Positions 44,364 to 53,378 of a stretch of DNA of 64,000 bases are shown here, piece by piece. The stretch's first letter is position 1, and each line of letters starts with the position of its first letter. The DNA is from UBA8389 sp942493385 (lineage in GTDB: Bacteria; Bacteroidota; Bacteroidia; Bacteroidales; UBA1402), in assembly GCA_942493385.1 (NCBI GenBank), contig OW818699.1, positions 3,906,001 to 3,970,000 of the forward strand, given 5' to 3'. Under the pieces are notes generated by a model, which was given only the letters and a program-made list of their open reading frames with translations, was not told the DNA's origin and ran no database searches. Made by a program: the position numbers and the translations under genes.

Positions 44364-44849
44364 TTATTTCTTAAGTAAGAGGATTGAATTGATGGCCTCC
44401 ACCATCTGCGCCTTAGGTAATGCACCCACGCTCATTTGAGGTTTGCCGTCCATCGGCACGAAAAGTAGGCTGGGAATGCTGCGAATGCCAAAGGCACCAG
44501 CAAGTTCTTGTTGCTCGTCCGTGTTGATCTTATAGACATAAATCTCACCATCGTAGGTCTTTGCAAGTTCTTCCAAGATTGGAGCCACGGCTTTGCATGG
44601 TCCACACCAGTCTGCATAGAAATCGATGATACAGGGTTTGTCACCCAGGTATTTCCATTCTTTCGGATTGGCTTCGAAGTTTGCCACCTTCTGCATGAAG
44701 GTTTCTTTTGTTAAATGAATTGCTCCCATTTTTTTTGTATTTGAAGTTGTTATTGACGTTTCTGCTGAAGCGGATGTTTCTCCAGCTTTTGCTTTGCATC
44801 CGGTCAGTGCGGTCATTAAGACCATAAATGCGATGAGTGTTTTTTTCAT
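44364..44849 (-). CDS. Thioredoxin-fold lipoprotein
   Basis: A 161-residue protein with lipobox ALTGC (about residue 18), so lipidated and facing the periplasm. A thioredoxin domain covers residues 60-160 with the redox motif FYADWCGPCKAV and cis-Pro in IRSIPSLLF. The acidic and hydrophobic residues are those of thioredoxin, so reduction of disulphides in envelope proteins is expected. It lies 53 bp after a marR-type gene on the same strand, and may be regulated by it. Confidence 0.88.
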   Translation of the reverse strand: MKKTLIAFMVLMTALTGCKAKAGETSASAETSITTSNTKKMGAIHLTKETFMQKVANFEANPKEWKYLGDKPCIIDFYADWCGPCKAVAPILEELAKTYDGEIYVYKINTDEQQELAGAFGIRSIPSLLFVPMDGKPQMSVGALPKAQMVEAINSILLLKK

Positions 44850-44902
44850 ATTGTTTTCTATTTGAATTATTTCGTACTAAACAGTATATGGATAAAAAAA
44901 TA

Positions 44903-45265
44903 TTATTGAGTGCACTGTTTCGAGATTTTCTTCAGGAAATCGGCGAAATGCAGAGACTGACCCTTCATGGTTTCAACTTTAGCCCTGCCAATTTCTGTCA
45001 ATGAGAAAAACATTTGACGCTTATCCTTGGAACCGAGTCGACGTTGAATGAATCCCATTTCTTCGACAGTGCACAACACTTTGGACACTCTGGAATTGGA
45101 AAGGCCAACGAAATCGCAAATATCCCCGGCCGATTTTTCCTCCCCGTTTTTCAAGCAACAAATCACCATCGCATCGTTGATGGTCATCTGATGTTTTTCG
45201 AAAAAATCTTTCTCAAACTGGTACAGCAGCTTATAAACTTCCTTGATGATGCAAATATCGTCCAT
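44903..45265 (-). CDS. MarR-family transcriptional regulator
   Basis: A 120-residue winged-helix protein, a little shorter than most MarR proteins; a longer start at 45313 would run through the promoter. The recognition helix region is SAGDICDFVGLSNSRVSKVLCTVEEMGFIQRRLGSKDKRQMFFSLTEIG in pieces: NSRVSK is the recognition helix and GSKDKRQ the wing. It probably binds as a dimer, possibly to its own promoter, and may control the thioredoxin gene downstream. No cysteine pair for redox sensing is obvious beyond the single Cys in the helix. Confidence 0.85.
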   Translation of the reverse strand: MDDICIIKEVYKLLYQFEKDFFEKHQMTINDAMVICCLKNGEEKSAGDICDFVGLSNSRVSKVLCTVEEMGFIQRRLGSKDKRQMFFSLTEIGRAKVETMKGQSLHFADFLKKISKQCTQ

Positions 45266-45288
45266 TGGTTTTGTATAGTTTGATGTTG

Positions 45289-45296
45289 CAAAGATA
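45289..45296 (-). promoter_or_regulatory. Promoter of the marR gene
   Basis: TATCTTTG on the minus strand is a perfect -7 box 24 bp before the ATG at 45265, with TTTG 18 bp upstream (45315-45318). Confidence 0.6.
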
Positions 45297-45337
45297 CAAA
45301 AGTTTTTTATCAAACAAATTTTTTTTGGAAAATATTT

Positions 45338-46021
45338 TCATCTGTGGTCTACTTTTTCAAAATACTGCCAAATGGGGTCGTGGTTAGGCAGTGGTGCCGT
45401 GAGTTCCATTTGTGTTTTACTCACCGGGTGAATGAACTCTATATGCCTGGCATGCAATGAAATACCACCATCTTTATTGGATCGGTCGAAACCGTATTTC
45501 AAGTCACCTTTGATGGGACAACCCATCTTGGCCAATTGGCAGCGAATCTGGTGATGACGTCCTGTTTTCAAGTCTATTTCCAATAGGTAATAGGTGTCGG
45601 ACTTGCCGATGATCTTATAATGCAGGATGGCCTTTTTGGATTCGGGCTTCTCCGTATCGTAGGCGTAACTTTTGTTTTGTTTTTCGTTCCGGACCAAAAA
45701 ATGCTCCAACACACCCTCCGTTTGTTTGGGTGAATTCTTGACCAAGGCCCAATACGTCTTATGAATTTCACCCTTCTGGAACATTTCGTTCAGACGGGGT
45801 AAGGCCTTGCTGGTCTTGGCAAAAATGACGATGCCCGTCACCGGGCGGTCCAAACGGTGGGTAACGCCTAAAAAGACGTTACCCGGTTTGTTGTATTTAT
45901 CTTTCAACCAAAGTTTTAACGACTCCTCGAGGGAGACGTCTCCCGTCTTGTCCACCTGGACGAGTTCACCGCAGGCTTTGTTGACGATCAGCAAATGGTT
46001 GTCTTCGTAAAGAACGGTCAT
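45338..46021 (-). CDS. RluA-family pseudouridine synthase
   Basis: A 227-residue enzyme. The catalytic stretch is THRLDRPVTGIVIFAKT, with the active-site Asp in HRLD, and GRHHQIRCQLA is the family signature near the C-terminus. The S4 domain is absent, as in several short RluA-type enzymes (RluA, TruC, RluE kind). The target may be a tRNA or 23S rRNA position and cannot be assigned here. The ATG at 46021 lies 2 bp after the fabG stop, so the two are cotranscribed; a longer start at 46045 would overlap fabG. Confidence 0.9.
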   Translation of the reverse strand: MTVLYEDNHLLIVNKACGELVQVDKTGDVSLEESLKLWLKDKYNKPGNVFLGVTHRLDRPVTGIVIFAKTSKALPRLNEMFQKGEIHKTYWALVKNSPKQTEGVLEHFLVRNEKQNKSYAYDTEKPESKKAILHYKIIGKSDTYYLLEIDLKTGRHHQIRCQLAKMGCPIKGDLKYGFDRSNKDGGISLHARHIEFIHPVSKTQMELTAPLPNHDPIWQYFEKVDHR

Positions 46022-46023
46022 TC

Positions 46024-46770
46024 TTATCGGTTCATTCCACCACAAACGTTGATGACTTGTCCGCTGACGTAAGCAGAAAGTTCGGAGCCCAGGAACACGC
46101 AGACATTAGCCACGTCTTCTGGCGTACCGCCACGTTTCAACGGAATCTTCTCAGCCCATTCCTTGCGAACTTCTTCGGGCAGCTGGTGGGTCATTTCGGT
46201 GATGATGAAGCCCGGTGCGATGGCGTTGGCACGGATGCCGCGGCTACCGAGTTCAGCCGAAATGGATTTGGCAAGACCAATCATACCGGCTTTTGAAGCG
46301 GAATAGTTGGCTTGACCTGCGTTTCCGGAAACACCGACTACGGAGCTCATATTGATGATGCTACCCGATTTTTGCTTCATCATGACTGGAGTGACAGCGT
46401 GGACGAAGTTGAAGGCGGATTTCAGGTTCACGTTAATGACCATGTCCCATTGTTGTTCGGACATGCGCATCATCAGACCGTCGCGGGTGATACCTGCGTT
46501 GTTAACCAGAATATCGATGCGACCGAAATCCTTGACAATGTTTTCCACCACGTTGTGGGTATCTTCAAAATTGGCGGCGTTGGAGGCATAGCCTTTCACT
46601 TTCACACCAAGGGCTGCGATTTCAGCTTCGGTTGCTTTGGCGTTGTCGTCGATGGCCAAGTCGGTAAAGGCCACATTGGCACCTTCCTGTGCGAAACGGA
46701 TGGCAATGGCTTTGCCGATGCCGCGGGCGGCTCCGGTCACGATGGCGGTTTTTCCTTCGAGTAATTTCAT
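46024..46770 (-). CDS. fabG: 3-oxoacyl-ACP reductase
   Basis: A 248-residue SDR with TGAARGIGKAIAIRF, the N-N-A-G motif followed by ITRDGLMMRMSEQQWD (a FabG hallmark), Ser in NMSSVVGVSGN, and catalytic Y-S-A-S-K. It reduces 3-oxoacyl-ACP with NADPH in fatty-acid elongation. The end ALGSELSAYVSGQVINVCGGM-type tail is also FabG-like. The upstream gene is a TetR regulator, with a long hairpin between them (46827-46949) and the pseudouridine synthase follows 2 bp later. Confidence 0.94.
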   Translation of the reverse strand: MKLLEGKTAIVTGAARGIGKAIAIRFAQEGANVAFTDLAIDDNAKATEAEIAALGVKVKGYASNAANFEDTHNVVENIVKDFGRIDILVNNAGITRDGLMMRMSEQQWDMVINVNLKSAFNFVHAVTPVMMKQKSGSIINMSSVVGVSGNAGQANYSASKAGMIGLAKSISAELGSRGIRANAIAPGFIITEMTHQLPEEVRKEWAEKIPLKRGGTPEDVANVCVFLGSELSAYVSGQVINVCGGMNR

Positions 46771-46826
46771 TGAGTAATCTATTTGATTGTTATAAAAAAA
46801 GGTGACATTTTTGGATTTGCTGTGAA

Positions 46827-46949
46827 AGATGTTTCAATAGAGTAACAAGGTCAAGGCACTGATTATGAGACATACCGGAGCGTACTTAAAGTACGTGAGG
46901 ATTGTCGAATAAGCAGTAACGCAGAGATTGGTGCTCTATTGAGACATCT
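46827..46949. repeat. 123-bp nested inverted repeat between tetR and fabG
   Basis: The outer arms AGATGTTTCAATAGAG (46827-46842) and CTCTATTGAGACATCT (46934-46949) pair over 16 positions with one wobble. Inside, ACTGATTAT (46858-46866) nearly matches ATAAGCAGT (46909-46917), and CGTACTT at 46881-46887 pairs with AAGTACG at 46889-46895. The whole forms one long imperfect hairpin 5 bp downstream of the tetR stop (minus strand). No transposase, target duplication or T run was seen. It could be a leader structure for fabG, a small RNA, or a dispersed repeat. Confidence 0.7.
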
Positions 46950-46954
46950 TCATC

Positions 46955-47533
46955 TTATATTTTGCTGTTTCCCATTAAGCCATAGAACAGGAACTCAAAG
47001 ATCTGATGGTTCCGTTCTTTGCTTCCGCGGATATTTTCTCTGGTGTAAGGTGCTTCCAAACCCTTAATGGCAAAAAGCAGGATTTGGGCAAAACGCTTGA
47101 CGTTCGATATGATGAAAATGCCTTTGTTTACACCATCCTCCAGAATCTGGTGCAGCATGACGGTTTCCCGCTTGTCCAGTTTATTGCGTACTTTTTCAAC
47201 TTCCAGCATGTCCTGAAAGAAAACACCGTGCAGGTTTCCGTTGCGAATCACAATGTTTTTGTAGACTTCATAATGGGCACGAATGTACTCTTCCAACTTT
47301 TCGCGGGGCTCCAATTCCTGTTTCATGACGCCCTGCAATGCGGCCGTCACAATGCTCAACTCACTGTCTATGCAAGCTTTGTATATTTCCTCCTTACTCC
47401 TGAAATAAGTATAGAGGGTGCGTCGTCCTTTGCCGGAAGCGGTGGCTATATCGTTCATAGTCGTTTCCACGACACCTTTCTGAGCGAAAAGTTGTCTGGC
47501 GACTTCCACCAACATACCTCTGGTTTTTGACAT
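46955..47533 (-). CDS. TetR-family transcriptional regulator
   Basis: A 192-residue protein. The N-terminal helix-turn-helix is VARQLFAQKGVVETTMNDIATASGKGRRTLYTYFRSKEEIY (in pieces: TTMNDIATASGKGRRTLYTYF is the recognition region). The C-terminal part, residues 60-190, is helical and would bind a small ligand. Its place upstream of fabG on the same strand suggests a lipid-related role, in the style of FabR/FadR-like TetR proteins, but ligand and operator are unknown. Confidence 0.88.
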   Translation of the reverse strand: MSKTRGMLVEVARQLFAQKGVVETTMNDIATASGKGRRTLYTYFRSKEEIYKACIDSELSIVTAALQGVMKQELEPREKLEEYIRAHYEVYKNIVIRNGNLHGVFFQDMLEVEKVRNKLDKRETVMLHQILEDGVNKGIFIISNVKRFAQILLFAIKGLEAPYTRENIRGSKERNHQIFEFLFYGLMGNSKI

Positions 47534-47638
47534 ATTAAGCGTGTTTTATGCACAAATTGATAAAGACTGTGCAAATGTAGTAAAAAATCCTTTCGCACAA
47601 GTCGTTAGTGTTATTTTTTGGATAAATTTCCGAAAAGG

Positions 47639-47669
47639 TTTGTAGTTTCGGGATTTTGGAGTACTTTTG
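47639..47669 (+). promoter_or_regulatory. Promoter of the initiator tRNA gene
   Basis: TTTG (47639-47642), 19 bp, TACTTTTG (47662-47669): a textbook Bacteroidota promoter. The tRNA begins 15 bp after the box. Confidence 0.8.
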
Positions 47670-47684
47670 CACCCACAAACAAAT

Positions 47685-47756
<72 letters not shown>

Positions 47757-47762
47757 CAAAAC

Positions 47763-47794
47763 AAAAGGGTGTCTTTTCGAAGATGCCCTTTTTT
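47763..47794 (+). terminator. Terminator of the tRNA gene
   Basis: A 13-bp stem with two G-U pairs (47763-47775 with 47780-47792), a TTCG loop and a T run to 47794. Confidence 0.8.
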
Positions 47795-47831
47795 CATGCA
47801 CCTACTATTGTGCTGTTCTCTTCCATTTCGT

Positions 47832-47839
47832 TACCTTTG
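47832..47839 (+). promoter_or_regulatory. Candidate promoter of radA
   Basis: TACCTTTG fits TAnnTTTG, with TTG 21 bp upstream (47808-47810). The radA ATG lies 21 bp downstream. Confidence 0.6.
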
Positions 47840-47860
47840 GTCCATAAGAATTAACCGAAC

Positions 47861-49231
47861 ATGGCCAAAGTAAAAAGCCTCTACGTCTGCAACAATTGCG
47901 GAACCGATTCACCAAAATGGGTCGGGAAATGCCCTGTTTGCGGGGAGTGGAACACGTACAACGAAGAAATCATCCGAATGGACCCTTCTGCCAAGAAGGC
48001 CTCCTCATCGGGTTTCCACGCACCCAAGTCCAAACCGGTCTTGCTTTCGGAGGTCGAACTGTCCGAACAGCCGCGAATCACGACAGGCGGTGGCGAACTG
48101 GACCGTGTGCTCGGCGGCGGCATCGTTCCAGGTTCCCTGATACTGATCGGAGGCGAACCCGGCATCGGCAAATCGACACTGGTGTTGCAAACGGTTCTGC
48201 AGATACCCAACCAAAAAGTATTGTACGTTTCGGGTGAGGAAAGCGTCGGCCAGCTCAAGATGCGGGCTGAACGCATACCCGGCAGCAACGAGCAGGCATG
48301 GTTCGTGAGCGAGACTTCCCTCGAAGAAATATTCGTACATCTTGCCAACCTCAAACCCGATTTGCTCATCGTGGACTCCATCCAGACGGTTTCCACCGAA
48401 ATGGCTGAATCCTCTCCGGGAAGCGTCACGCAGGTACGGGAATCGGCGGCTGCCCTTTTGCGCTATGCCAAGGAAAGTGGCACACCAGTCATTCTGATCG
48501 GGCACATCAACAAGGAGGGCAGCATTGCCGGCCCAAAAGTATTGGAACACATCGTGGATACGGTGTTGCTTTTTGAAGGCGACCAGCAATACCTTTACCG
48601 CATCTTGCGCTCCATCAAGAACCGCTTCGGAAGCACCTCTGAGATAGGCATTTACGAGATGTTGCAGGACGGACTCAGGGAAGTGCTGAACCCGTCCGAA
48701 ATGCTTTTATCACAAAACCATACGGGGCTGAGCGGGGTTTCCATCGCAGCCACCATCGAAGGGATCAGACCCTTTCTCATTGAAGTACAAGCTCTGGTGA
48801 GCACAGCAGCGTACGGCACACCGCAGCGTTCGGCCACTGGATTTGATCTTAGGCGTTTGAACATGTTGTTGGCTGTACTCGAAAAAAGAGCCGGTTTCAA
48901 GCTGGTTCAAAAAGATGTGTTTTTAAATATTGCCGGCGGCATCAAGGTGAACGATCCGGCCATCGATTTGGCGGTGCTTTGCAGCATTCTTTCCTCCAGC
49001 CTGGACATTGCCATGGACAAAGGTTTCTGCCTGGCAGGAGAAGTTGGACTATCGGGCGAAATTCGCCCGGTGAACCGACTCGAACAACGCATTCTAGAAG
49101 CTGAGAAACTGGGCTTCAGCAAAATAATAATACCAAAATTAAGCAGTTCTTCCCTCGATTTAAAGCGCTTCAAGATGGAAATTTTCCAAGTGACCAAGGT
49201 GGAGGAAGCCTTCAAAATACTGTTCGCATGA
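47861..49231 (+). CDS. radA: DNA repair protein RadA (Sms)
   Basis: A 456-residue RecA-like protein. It has an N-terminal zinc finger YVCNNCGTDSPKWVGKCPVCGEWNTY, Walker A GGEPGIGKSTL (about residue 95), Walker B DLLIVDSIQT, the RadA-specific KNRFG motif (IKNRFGSTSE) and a C-terminal Lon-protease-like domain (EVGLSGEIRPVNRLEQR). It acts as a branch-migration helicase in recombinational repair. It starts 21 bp after a TAnnTTTG box and its stop overlaps the next start (ATGA). Confidence 0.97.
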   Translation: MAKVKSLYVCNNCGTDSPKWVGKCPVCGEWNTYNEEIIRMDPSAKKASSSGFHAPKSKPVLLSEVELSEQPRITTGGGELDRVLGGGIVPGSLILIGGEPGIGKSTLVLQTVLQIPNQKVLYVSGEESVGQLKMRAERIPGSNEQAWFVSETSLEEIFVHLANLKPDLLIVDSIQTVSTEMAESSPGSVTQVRESAAALLRYAKESGTPVILIGHINKEGSIAGPKVLEHIVDTVLLFEGDQQYLYRILRSIKNRFGSTSEIGIYEMLQDGLREVLNPSEMLLSQNHTGLSGVSIAATIEGIRPFLIEVQALVSTAAYGTPQRSATGFDLRRLNMLLAVLEKRAGFKLVQKDVFLNIAGGIKVNDPAIDLAVLCSILSSSLDIAMDKGFCLAGEVGLSGEIRPVNRLEQRILEAEKLGFSKIIIPKLSSSSLDLKRFKMEIFQVTKVEEAFKILFA

Positions 49232-50865
49232 TTCAAGAATTCGACCTTAGGATGCTGCCCGAACAGGCCGCACGAGAACAGAGCATCCTTAAGCTGCTGG
49301 TGCGCGACAAAGGGGTTGACCCCGAGGTCTTTCGAGGGCTTCGCATTGTGAAACGCTCCATCGACGCCCGTCAACGGACGGTTTTCATGAATGTAAGGGT
49401 GCGGGTATATCTGGATGAAATGCCAGAAGAAACCTTGTTCCCGGAAATCCTATATCCCGACATTTCAGGCTCTTCCAAAACGGCTGTGGTCGTTGGCGCA
49501 GGTCCGGGTGGTTTATTTGCAGCTTTGAGGCTAATCGAGTTGGGGGTCAAACCCATAGTCGTAGAACGCGGCAGAAACGTGCACGACCGAAAAAAAGACT
49601 TGGCGCGCATCTCCAGGGAGCATGCCGTTGACCCCGAGTCCAATTACAGTTTTGGTGAGGGTGGAGCAGGAGCGTTCTCCGATGGAAAACTCTATACGCG
49701 CAGCAAAAAGAGGGGAAGTGTCGATAAAATCCTGCAGGTTTTCTGCCAATATGGTGCCAGCTCGTCCATTTTGGCCGACGCACATCCGCACATTGGTACC
49801 GATAAATTGCCTGCCGTCATTGAGAATATGCGGAATCAGATACTAAAAAGCGGTGGTGAAGTGTATTTTGAAACACGAATGGAGGACTTGCTTATTCACA
49901 AAGGCACCGTTTGTGGCATTCGTACCGCCGATGGCCGCGAATTTCAAGGCCCAGTCATTTTGGCTACAGGGCATTCAGCCAGGGACGTCTATCGCTTGTT
50001 GCAACGTAAAGGCATTCGCCAGGAAGCCAAGTCGTTGGCCATGGGGGTTCGTTTGGAGCATCCGCAATTGCTGATCGATCAAATTCAATACCACAATCCG
50101 AAAGGTCGGGGCGAATTCCTGCCCGCGGCTGAATACAGCTTGGTAACGCAGGTGAAAGGGCGAGGAGTCTATTCCTTCTGCATGTGCCCGGGCGGTGTGG
50201 TGGTGCCTGCCGCCAGCGGACCAGAACAGGTCGTGGTGAACGGCATGTCTTCTTCCAACCGCGGTTCTCGTTGGGCCAACGCAGGGATGGTCGTGGAATT
50301 TCACGCGGAAGACCTTGATTTCTCAGGCAAGGCGGTGAATCCGTTTGGCTTTGGAACAGAAGGATCCATGGGCATTTCCGAAGCGTTGCAGGCTACCGCC
50401 AGAAACACACCCGAGCTTTTGCTGATGCATTTTCAGGAACACCTTGAACGCTGCAGCTTCCAACAAGGTGGTTCAACTCAAGTGGCTCCCGTCCAACGCA
50501 TGGCGGATTTCACTTCAGGAAAGGTTTCCTCCACCCTGCCCGACTCCTCCTATGCACCTGGCGTGGTGAGTTCAGCCCTTCATGAATGGTTGCCGCAAGG
50601 CATTTCGAGCAGGCTGAAGGATGGGTTCAGCCAGTTTGGAAAAAGCCACAACGGCTTCCTGACCAACGAAGCACTTTTACTGGGTGTGGAAACCCGGACG
50701 TCGTCACCCGTGCGCATTCCGCGCGATTCGGAACGGTTGTGCCATCAGGAAACCGAGGGCCTTTTTCCTTGTGGCGAAGGGGCAGGTTATGCAGGTGGAA
50801 TCGTAAGCGCTGCCATCGACGGCGAACGTTGTGCGGAAAGTCTGGCGCAAAGTTGCTTTCCATGA
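49228..50865 (+). CDS. FAD-dependent oxidoreductase, COG2509 type
   Basis: A 545-residue flavoprotein. An N-terminal ferredoxin-like region of about 85 residues (KLLVRDKGVDPEVFRGLRIVKRSIDARQR) precedes the FAD motif VVGAGPGGLFAALRL. SFGEGGAGAFSDGKLYTR and a closing CGEGAGYAGGIVSAAIDG follow, the latter typical of this uncharacterised family. The substrate and electron donor are unknown. It is joined to radA by a 4-bp overlap and to the MG2 protein by another. Confidence 0.85.
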   Translation: MIQEFDLRMLPEQAAREQSILKLLVRDKGVDPEVFRGLRIVKRSIDARQRTVFMNVRVRVYLDEMPEETLFPEILYPDISGSSKTAVVVGAGPGGLFAALRLIELGVKPIVVERGRNVHDRKKDLARISREHAVDPESNYSFGEGGAGAFSDGKLYTRSKKRGSVDKILQVFCQYGASSSILADAHPHIGTDKLPAVIENMRNQILKSGGEVYFETRMEDLLIHKGTVCGIRTADGREFQGPVILATGHSARDVYRLLQRKGIRQEAKSLAMGVRLEHPQLLIDQIQYHNPKGRGEFLPAAEYSLVTQVKGRGVYSFCMCPGGVVVPAASGPEQVVVNGMSSSNRGSRWANAGMVVEFHAEDLDFSGKAVNPFGFGTEGSMGISEALQATARNTPELLLMHFQEHLERCSFQQGGSTQVAPVQRMADFTSGKVSSTLPDSSYAPGVVSSALHEWLPQGISSRLKDGFSQFGKSHNGFLTNEALLLGVETRTSSPVRIPRDSERLCHQETEGLFPCGEGAGYAGGIVSAAIDGERCAESLAQSCFP

Positions 50866-53372
50866 AACGACTGCTGTACCTCCTTTTATTGATGGCTTCT
50901 GGGCTTTCTGCCCAAGACAGCAGCACCGTCTCTGGCCGACTCATTCGTTTCGCTCAAAATGCTGCCCGGTTCAATCGCGAATTTACCCAGGAAAAAGCCT
51001 ATCTGCATTTTGACAACACCGGGTACTTTCTAGGTGAGACCATTTGGTTCAAAGCTTATGTCGTGAAAGCCGTCAACAATACGTTCACCGACATGAGCAA
51101 AACGCTGTACGTCGATTTGCTGACGCCAGAGGGTTATGTGGTGGAAAATAAGAAACTTAAAATCGAAAATGGAGTTTGCCGTGGGGACTTTCAACTGCCT
51201 GACTCTCTGAAAGCTGGATTTTACGAGGTAAGGGCGTATACCCGCTGCATGCTGAACTTTGGCCCAGAAGTGGTTTTCTCCAGAATTTTTCCTGTTTTCG
51301 ACGCCCCAAAAGTAGATGGCAATTATGCGGATCGGAACATGACCTATCGCAAATTCACGATACCCGATTTGCGGGAAAAGGAACCAAAACGTGACAAAAT
51401 CAACGTTTCGTTTTATCCCGAAGGTGGAAGTTTAATAGCCGGAATGGATTCCAAAGTGGCCTTTAAAGCGACGGACAAGCAGGGAAAAAGCATCGATGTG
51501 ACAGGCACCGTTTACAATTCAAAAGGGGAAGAACTCATCAGCTTCAATACCCAACATGATGGAATGGGCTCGTTTTCAATGTATTCCGACGGAAAAAAAT
51601 GCATTGCCAAAGTGTTTTACGATGGAAGGGAATCCAAATTCGAACTACCTGAGGCCGAACCCACAGGTTACAACATGACCGTTTTCAACCTTTCTACAAA
51701 GAACATGCGGGTGATGATTCAAAAAAGTCCGGGCATGCCTGAATCCGATTCCATGGCAATGGTTTTGACTTGCAGGGGTCAGATTCTTGATTTCAGGTTG
51801 CTCACCGTCAAGGATGAAGGCACCATGTTTTCCTTTAAAAAAACCAATTTACCATCCGGAGTTTGCCAGTTCACACTGTACGATGCAGTAGGACGCATTC
51901 AAAGCGAGCGGCTTGTTTTTATTCAACCCACCACCAAATCTTCCCTCCTGGTGCAAACCGACAAAAACGCCTACAAACCCTACGAAAAAATTTCCTTGGA
52001 GATTCGTCCTCAAAATGCAGACGAGAAGAATGCCGGTGGGCAGCTTTCTCTTGCAGTTCGTGACGGAGCAAACAGTGATTTCGGCAATTCGGACAATGGG
52101 AACATCGCCACCAACTTGCTCCTTTCTTCCGACTTGAAAGGTTATATTGAGAATCCAACCTGGTATTTCGCCACATCGAGCACCGATCGTCTTCTGGGAC
52201 TTGACCTGCTGATGATGACCCAAGGATGGCGCCGCTACTCTTGGAAGCGCATGGAGGGCATTGAACCTTTCTTAGCCAAACAGCCAATCGAAGAAGGCAT
52301 CCTGATTGATGGAAAAGTGCTTTCACTTCTGGCAAAAAAAGAAAAGAAAGACATCGATGTGCTCTTTTGGATGATCCAAGGTGGTCAATCCTACAAGGGT
52401 GAATGCAAGACAGATGAAAACGGGGATTTCAACTTCTTAGTCGACATTCATGGCGTCTGGGACCTAAATCTGCAGACAAAGAACGAGGATAAACGAAAAG
52501 AGTTCCGCATCCTTTTAAACCGTGCTTTTGCACCCGAACCGAGAAGTTACACCGGTTTCGACAAGGAAATTTGGATTGACAACAGCTTGAAAACGCCAGA
52601 GCCCATCCTAGATTCGACGGCTTTACTTCTTGGGGAGATTAAATACACCACGGAAACGACTCCAGTTAATCCGGAGGGCTATAAGGAATACACACTCAAG
52701 GAAGTGGTCAAGACTGCTCGAAGACCACTTTCAATGGAACAACAAGCTGCCCGAAATGCTAGCATCAGTTACAACGTTGGCAAGGTAACCGATGCACATA
52801 GGGACATCGGTATCTCTGAAGCACCGTCCATATTACAAATGCTTCTGGAGGAAAACAAGTATATCAGCATTTTCTCGAAAGAAGATGCCTCCTTTGAATA
52901 CCGATACAAAGGCAGACCAATACGCTACATTTTCAATAATACGCCGTCCGAGTATATCGGATCTCGAAAGCCAGAAGAATTGATGGGTGATGAGATAGAA
53001 AAGGTTCTTATTGTGGAAGATCGAGAGATTTCCCGTTTTTATTATCCGTTGGAAGAAAAAGAGCCTGTCCTAATCATGCTTTACTTTTTCAAGAATGGCA
53101 TTCAGCCTCGGGAGCCCATTGGCATTCGCAGAACAACCTTTCAGGGCTATTCAGAATCAAGGGAATTCTATTCACCTGTCTATCGGACCGGTGTTCCCAT
53201 TTTGGAGTCCGACCATCGCCGAACCTTGTACTGGAACCCGGACATCACCACCGATTCTGAAGGCAAGGCCAAGGTTGAATTCAACAACAACGCTGGTTGT
53301 AAAAAACTGGTTTTCAGCGTTGAGGGGCTTTCAAAAGAGGGGACCATCCTTCTAAAAGATAGCCCCCAATAA
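50862..53372 (+). CDS. Exported MG2-domain (macroglobulin-like) protein
   Basis: Starting at 50862 (ATGA overlap) gives 836 residues with a signal peptide cut near LSAQ; longer in-frame starts lie deep in the previous gene. An MG2-like domain near residue 45 reads EKAYLHFDNTGYFLGETIWFKAYVV, followed by further MG-like beta domains (SLEIRPQNADEKN). The end contains TTDSEGKAKVEFNNNA, a carboxypeptidase-regulatory-like turn. No thioester motif exists. Relatives in Bacteroidota are found near TonB receptors and are of unknown function; binding of envelope or surface partners is inference. Confidence 0.8.
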   Translation: MKRLLYLLLLMASGLSAQDSSTVSGRLIRFAQNAARFNREFTQEKAYLHFDNTGYFLGETIWFKAYVVKAVNNTFTDMSKTLYVDLLTPEGYVVENKKLKIENGVCRGDFQLPDSLKAGFYEVRAYTRCMLNFGPEVVFSRIFPVFDAPKVDGNYADRNMTYRKFTIPDLREKEPKRDKINVSFYPEGGSLIAGMDSKVAFKATDKQGKSIDVTGTVYNSKGEELISFNTQHDGMGSFSMYSDGKKCIAKVFYDGRESKFELPEAEPTGYNMTVFNLSTKNMRVMIQKSPGMPESDSMAMVLTCRGQILDFRLLTVKDEGTMFSFKKTNLPSGVCQFTLYDAVGRIQSERLVFIQPTTKSSLLVQTDKNAYKPYEKISLEIRPQNADEKNAGGQLSLAVRDGANSDFGNSDNGNIATNLLLSSDLKGYIENPTWYFATSSTDRLLGLDLLMMTQGWRRYSWKRMEGIEPFLAKQPIEEGILIDGKVLSLLAKKEKKDIDVLFWMIQGGQSYKGECKTDENGDFNFLVDIHGVWDLNLQTKNEDKRKEFRILLNRAFAPEPRSYTGFDKEIWIDNSLKTPEPILDSTALLLGEIKYTTETTPVNPEGYKEYTLKEVVKTARRPLSMEQQAARNASISYNVGKVTDAHRDIGISEAPSILQMLLEENKYISIFSKEDASFEYRYKGRPIRYIFNNTPSEYIGSRKPEELMGDEIEKVLIVEDREISRFYYPLEEKEPVLIMLYFFKNGIQPREPIGIRRTTFQGYSESREFYSPVYRTGVPILESDHRRTLYWNPDITTDSEGKAKVEFNNNAGCKKLVFSVEGLSKEGTILLKDSPQ

Positions 53373-53378
53373 TCCCAT

